NCBI GenBank assembly: GCA_029934845.1
Contig: JAOZLN010000001.1
Coordinates: forward strand, 23,062 to 33,208
Direction: 5' to 3'
DNA length: 10,147 nucleotides
Source: Candidatus Sabulitectum sp.
GTDB taxonomy: Bacteria; Fermentibacterota; Fermentibacteria; Fermentibacterales; JCC-6
Part shown: positions 7,703 to 10,147 of the stretch, in pieces
Position numbering within the stretch: the first letter of the stretch is position 1
How the letters are laid out: each line of letters opens with the position of its first letter
Program-made: the position numbers and the translations under genes
The notes under the pieces: generated by a model
Told to the model about the DNA's origin: nothing
Databases searched by the model: none
Seen by the model: only the letters and a program-made list of their open reading frames with translations

Positions 7703-7754
7703 TTGACAAAGAGCAAACCTCTTCTATTCTATTGCTCACGGAAGAATGAAGCAA
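7703..7754. promoter_or_regulatory. Divergent promoters and candidate operator between the two-component operon and the exported gene
   Basis: Minus strand: TTGCTT (7749-7754), 17-base spacer, TAGAAT (7726-7731) would start the regulator-kinase operon near 7719. Plus strand: a perfect TTGACA (7703-7708), 16-base spacer, TATTCT (7725-7730) would start the exported gene near 7737. The -10 elements overlap. A perfect inverted repeat GAGCAA (7711-7716) and TTGCTC (7732-7737), centres 21 bases apart, encloses the plus-strand spacer and -10 and also covers the minus -10. Such spacing (two helical turns) suits a dimeric regulator. That the adjacent response regulator binds here is inference; OmpR-family proteins more often bind direct repeats. 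Confidence 0.5.
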
Positions 7755-7775
7755 TCTCTTAAGAAAGGAACGCAT

Positions 7776-8318
7776 ATGGGACTTCTTATGGTAACTGTAC
7801 TCACCTTGATCATTCCGGCAGGCGATCAGGGTCCAGCATACATCCTTGACCCGGTTGGCATCGAGTTTGGGTATCTTCCCGCAGAAATATCCCCTCTGAT
7901 CCAGGGTGTTATGACAGAGGAAAGCGGAGCTCTTGCAGGCCAGCCGAACAGCCTTGGGTTAAGTTTTGGCTGTTATTACTGGGAAATGGAAAGCCAGATC
8001 GATAACAAAGACCTGTGGATTGAGGAAAAGCTATCCAGCGTTCTGCCCCCCAATTTAATGGAATCCGTAAACACTACTGTTCCCACATGGACAGAGGGCA
8101 GTACAGGTACTGAAACAAGAGGATCTCTTTCTCTCGGGTTGATGTCGGAGATCAGTTTTACTTTTTCACCGCCAGGTGGGGCTATGGGCAGAGGCAGAGC
8201 CTACGGAATTTTCAGGAACGGTTATGCTGTACTGATCACCATGTATGGCCCATCAGAGGTAAATCCTCAGAACTTTTTACAGCAGATAGTAGCCCAGGCT
8301 TTACTAAGCGGGGAATAG
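7776..8318 (+). CDS. Exported protein of unknown function, divergent from the two-component operon
   Basis: I do not recognise this protein (180 residues from 7776; 190 from an alternative ATG at 7746). The ATG at 7776 has AAAGGAA five bases upstream and gives a leader of about 39 bases from the predicted promoter. The 7746 ATG has only GGAAG one base away and would leave a leader of about 9 bases, but it adds a Lys-rich n-region (MKQSLKKGTH) that a signal peptide normally needs, so the choice is open. A hydrophobic signal segment (about 2-16) precedes a mature domain with an aromatic patch LSFGCYYWEME (62-72), a polar Thr/Ser/Gly stretch (99-118), strand SEISFTF and a C-terminal segment GRGRAYGIFRNGYAVLITMYGP (138-159) followed by a helix. 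It probably acts in the periplasm. Sharing a promoter region with the two-component genes makes it a candidate target or partner of that system. Confidence 0.7.
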   Translation: MGLLMVTVLTLIIPAGDQGPAYILDPVGIEFGYLPAEISPLIQGVMTEESGALAGQPNSLGLSFGCYYWEMESQIDNKDLWIEEKLSSVLPPNLMESVNTTVPTWTEGSTGTETRGSLSLGLMSEISFTFSPPGGAMGRGRAYGIFRNGYAVLITMYGPSEVNPQNFLQQIVAQALLSGE

Positions 8319-8325
8319 CACAACA

Positions 8326-8373
8326 GAAGAAAGCCATGCAGACTGGACTGACCTCTAATGTGTGGCTTTCTTC
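8326..8373 (-). terminator. Hairpin at the convergent junction, possible terminator
   Basis: GAAGAAAGCCA (8326-8336) pairs perfectly over 11 bp with TGGCTTTCTTC (8363-8373). Two wobble and two Watson-Crick pairs can extend it to 15 bp with an 18-base loop. The right arm encodes the last residues of the permease-like protein, and the left arm lies in the 36-bp gap after the exported gene. Read on the minus strand the stem ends in TTTCTTC and is followed by TGTTGTG, moderately T-rich, so it may terminate the permease transcript. There is no T run for the plus strand. The stem is clear; its action as a terminator is tentative. Confidence 0.45.
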
Positions 8374-9047
8374 AGTACAAGAAAACTCAAAGCAAAATAA
8401 ACTACAGAGTGGGCTGCAACAACCAGAGAGAGGTTCCAGTCGTACCTAAGCGAATCCACATGCGTGACCATCTCGCCAAGAGGGGCTATGAACCACCAGC
8501 TTACAGAAGAGCCGGAAAGACCGGGCAGAAGAGACAGGCTGAAAAGACCGAAGGCAAGAGCGGCACCGCCGGCACTGCTTGAAATTGATGAGCAGAGGGC
8601 TGCTGCTGCAACCACCCAGAGAGCCACAAAAAGACATCTGGCAAAGAGGAACGAAGAAATACTTTCCGGAGATACTCCCAGCGGGGCGAGAATACCAACA
8701 GAACTCAATACCATTGCAGTTGCTGTAAGAATAAAAGCAGAAAGAACGGTTGCGAAAAAGTATCCGGAGAGTTTCACTTCACCGGCGTTTAACTTTTTCC
8801 ATGCTTCTGAAAAAAACAAAGTTGTCAGGGGAATGGCTACCATGGCGGTGAGCATAACAATTCGCCAGATAGAGAATATGGAGCGTTTTCCTACCGGTAC
8901 GTACGGGATCATTCCTGATTCCTGCAGCCAGGACTCAACAAGCATTGAAGCAATAAAAAGAACCGGCACAGTCAGGAACGGAGCTAACCACTTGAGGTGC
9001 AGCACTGTTTTCAGACTTCTCAATATTTGAAAGGAGCTGTTTGACAC
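8355..9047 (-). CDS. Six-helix membrane protein, ABC-2-type permease-like
   Basis: A 230-residue integral membrane protein with six likely helices: about 20-38, 61-80, 95-119, 131-152, 160-178 and 206-226. The cytoplasmic N-terminus begins with ILRSLKTVLHLKW, and a soluble loop sits between helices 1 and 2. Length, helix number and the SSAGGAALAFGLFSLSLLPG followed by WWFIAPLGEMV layout resemble permease subunits of ABC-2 exporters, but there is no ATPase gene beside it and I see no diagnostic motif, so this is a resemblance only. Translation starts at a GTG with AGGAAAGG about 6 bases upstream; no ATG is available near it. Its promoter region is shared with the divergent lipoprotein gene. 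Its 3' end lies inside a hairpin shared with the convergent exported gene. Confidence 0.75.
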   Translation of the reverse strand: MSNSSFQILRSLKTVLHLKWLAPFLTVPVLFIASMLVESWLQESGMIPYVPVGKRSIFSIWRIVMLTAMVAIPLTTLFFSEAWKKLNAGEVKLSGYFFATVLSAFILTATAMVLSSVGILAPLGVSPESISSFLFARCLFVALWVVAAAALCSSISSSAGGAALAFGLFSLSLLPGLSGSSVSWWFIAPLGEMVTHVDSLRYDWNLSLVVAAHSVVYFALSFLVLKKATH

Positions 9048-9071
9048 GGTTAACCTTTCCTTTATTCTTTT

Positions 9072-9093
9072 AGACTGGAATATTACCCAGTCT
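9072..9093. repeat. Inverted repeat in the divergent region between permease-like and lipoprotein genes
   Basis: AGACTGG (9072-9078) and CCAGTCT (9087-9093) are perfect 7-bp inverted arms around AATATTAC. They lie in the 62-bp region separating the GTG at 9047 (-) from the ATG at 9110 (+). This could be an operator for both genes, or a hairpin in a leader transcript. A minus-strand -35-like TTGAGA (9091-9096) overlaps one arm; I find no convincing plus-strand promoter. Confidence 0.6.
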
Positions 9094-9109
9094 CAATCGA
9101 TTGGATGAA

Positions 9110-10015
9110 ATGAAGAAGTTGTTGACCATTGCAGTACTGTTTCTGCTCTGTGCATGTGGTGAAAGATACACGGGTCTGGGATCTGTTGATCTTCATGTTA
9201 CATCCATTACATTCAGTGATTCCGACCCCGCCACAATAACAGGAACGCTGCCTTCTGGCAAACCGGCACAGTTCATTGTTGCTGTGGACGCACCACAACT
9301 CAAGGGAATGATGGTCAGATATTCATCTCTGGCTGATACGGTCGGGTTGGCGGAAGCAAACAACACAGTGAATTTTCCGCTTTTCTATCAACAACAGATG
9401 CAGCAAACTAGCGGAGTAGCAGAGTTTGAACTTCTGCATGATGGTCTTTTCTGGGAACCGGAATACTCAATTCGGACGGATGCCGGGGGAAGACGGATCT
9501 ATGCCACAGCCCTTCTGAACAACAATACCGCTCAGACATGGCAAGCAGACACGATTCGGCTGGTTGACGGCGATAACAGCCCTGTAACCACGGCTACAGG
9601 GCGAATAACAATAAGACCGGGCTCTCACCCTGTCCCGTGGTGGGATGCCTCGGTTGGCGCATCAGAGGCTGTAATAATTTATGGCTGGCCTGTTCGCGGT
9701 CGATGGAATCCCATGATCGCCGTTTACTGCCCCGGAGCAGGAAGGGTTGAAAGCTGGACAGGAAGCATATATCATAAAAACGATACCCTCTGGTTCCCTG
9801 CAGATTCACTGATAGAACTGGACCTGACCTGGCAGCAGATGCCCAGCCAGTATCATTGTTTTATGGAAGCCGTTTCATTAACGGACTCCACGGTAAACTG
9901 GAGAATTGAGTGGCCGGAAAGACTTCCAAGAGGAGCTGATATATCCCCGGGTATTGAGAGCTTTGAACTTTCTTCAGGAGAGGCCGTTACAATTCTTTAC
10001 AGAGAGATTTACTAA
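9110..10015 (+). CDS. Lipoprotein with DUF4139-like segment
   Basis: A 301-residue protein with a lipoprotein signal peptide: MKKLLTIAVLFLLCAC, where L13-C14-A15 precede the lipidated Cys16 (mature start CGERYTG). It should be anchored in the outer or inner membrane facing the periplasm; the second mature residue is Gly, so there is no Asp retention signal. The body is beta-rich. Residues 108-153 (LLHDGLFWEPEYSIRTD, then ATALLNNNTAQTWQADTIRLVDGD) recall proteins with a DUF4139 domain, where a W-x-x-x-Y strand is followed by a strand ending N-x-(S/T)-G and a (V/L)-x-x-G-D. Remaining parts are Trp-rich strands. Start: the frame opens with TTG at 9101, but the ATG at 9110 gives a standard signal peptide; the ribosome site is weak (GGAT). 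The family link is a tentative recognition. Function is unknown; the neighbour transcribed away is a permease-like protein. Confidence 0.75.
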   Translation: MKKLLTIAVLFLLCACGERYTGLGSVDLHVTSITFSDSDPATITGTLPSGKPAQFIVAVDAPQLKGMMVRYSSLADTVGLAEANNTVNFPLFYQQQMQQTSGVAEFELLHDGLFWEPEYSIRTDAGGRRIYATALLNNNTAQTWQADTIRLVDGDNSPVTTATGRITIRPGSHPVPWWDASVGASEAVIIYGWPVRGRWNPMIAVYCPGAGRVESWTGSIYHKNDTLWFPADSLIELDLTWQQMPSQYHCFMEAVSLTDSTVNWRIEWPERLPRGADISPGIESFELSSGEAVTILYREIY

Positions 10016-10027
10016 CCGGAGCTCTCC

Positions 10028-10056
10028 TTGACCATTTGCCCCGGATTTGCTAGAAT
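10028..10056 (+). promoter_or_regulatory. Promoter of the tRNA-Arg gene
   Basis: TTGACC (10028-10033), a 17-base spacer and TAGAAT (10051-10056) give a near-consensus sigma-70 promoter. Transcription should start near 10063, only about 8 bases before the mature tRNA, so the 5' leader trimmed by RNase P would be very short. It begins 12 bases after the lipoprotein stop, with no visible terminator for that gene in between. Confidence 0.75.
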
Positions 10057-10070
10057 AGCGTTCCTGCGGT

Positions 10071-10147
10071 GCGCCCGTAGCTCAATTGGATAGAGCATCC
10101 GGCTACGGACCGGAAGGTTTGGGGTTCGAGTCCCTTCGGGCGTGCCA
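10071..10147 (+). tRNA. tRNA-Arg (anticodon ACG)
   Basis: A complete 77-base cloverleaf. The acceptor is GCGCCCG paired with CGGGCGT (first pair G-U), then TA, a D arm GCTC...GAGC, an anticodon stem TCCGG/CCGGA closing the loop CTACGGA, a 5-base variable region, a T arm with loop TTCGAGT, discriminator G and an encoded CCA that ends exactly at the window edge. The loop places ACG at positions 34-36, so it decodes CGU and, after A34-to-inosine editing by TadA, CGC and CGA. The T stem (TGGGG/CCCTT) has a T-T mismatch and a G-T wobble at its outer end, which is weaker than usual. The rest is standard for bacterial tRNA-Arg(ACG). Confidence 0.95.

Noticed and set aside
7692..7775. Upstream extension of the response regulator by 28 codons
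   Set aside because: The receiver domain begins directly at the ATG at 7691, which has a perfect AGGAGG. The extension covers the divergent promoter region.
8464..9030. Long plus-strand open frame of 188 codons opposite the permease-like gene
   Set aside because: It is the mirror of the membrane protein gene, has no ribosome site, and its product is a basic, low-structure sequence. The minus-strand frame has six clear membrane helices and a good ribosome site.
1..10147. CRISPR arrays, insertion sequences, prophage or integration sites
   Set aside because: No spaced repeat array, transposase or integrase frame, or terminal repeats were seen. The tRNA at the right edge could be an integration target, but nothing downstream is visible to judge.

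Overview
This window looks like chromosomal DNA from a diderm (Gram-negative-type) bacterium. The evidence is two outer-membrane beta-barrel proteins, a lipoprotein with a lipobox, several exported proteins, and a two-component pair resembling RstAB/CpxAR. Base composition is near balanced by eye, Shine-Dalgarno sites are strong, and promoters have sigma-70-like -35/-10 boxes. The single-chain SecDF, the M1 peptidase fused to a beta-barrel, and lineage-restricted exported proteins suggest an FCB-group or candidate-phylum lineage rather than a proteobacterium. That placement is inference; no gene here fixes the taxonomy. I see no insertion sequence, phage gene, CRISPR array or integration site.

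Layout. Bases 3-1532 (+) are the 3' part of an M1-family metallopeptidase gene that continues into a C-terminal beta-barrel. It converges, with overlapping stop codons, on a minus-strand outer-membrane barrel gene (1529-2266). An 85-bp divergent promoter region separates that gene from a small exported protein of unknown function (2352-2750, +). After a 188-bp gap with a near-consensus promoter comes a fused secDF gene (2939-5725, +), closed by a textbook intrinsic terminator. On the minus strand, 5785-7691 encodes a response regulator and sensor kinase with ATGA-overlapping ends. A 70-120 bp divergent region with an inverted repeat joins it to an exported protein of unknown function (7776-8318, +). 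A six-helix, ABC-2-permease-like protein (8355-9047, -) and a lipoprotein (9110-10015, +) form another divergent pair with an inverted repeat between them. The window ends exactly at the CCA of a tRNA-Arg(ACG) gene with its own promoter.

Theme. Nearly every gene concerns the cell envelope: protein export (SecDF), envelope sensing (two-component system), outer-membrane proteins, a lipoprotein and exported unknowns. Most transcription units look monocistronic and divergently or convergently arranged, so functional links are only suggested, most plausibly between the two-component system and the exported gene sharing its promoter region. I do not see a clear-cut new multi-gene system. The most notable points are the peptidase-barrel fusion, the inverted repeats in two divergent promoter regions, the acidic insertion in SecD and the irregular T-stem of the tRNA.
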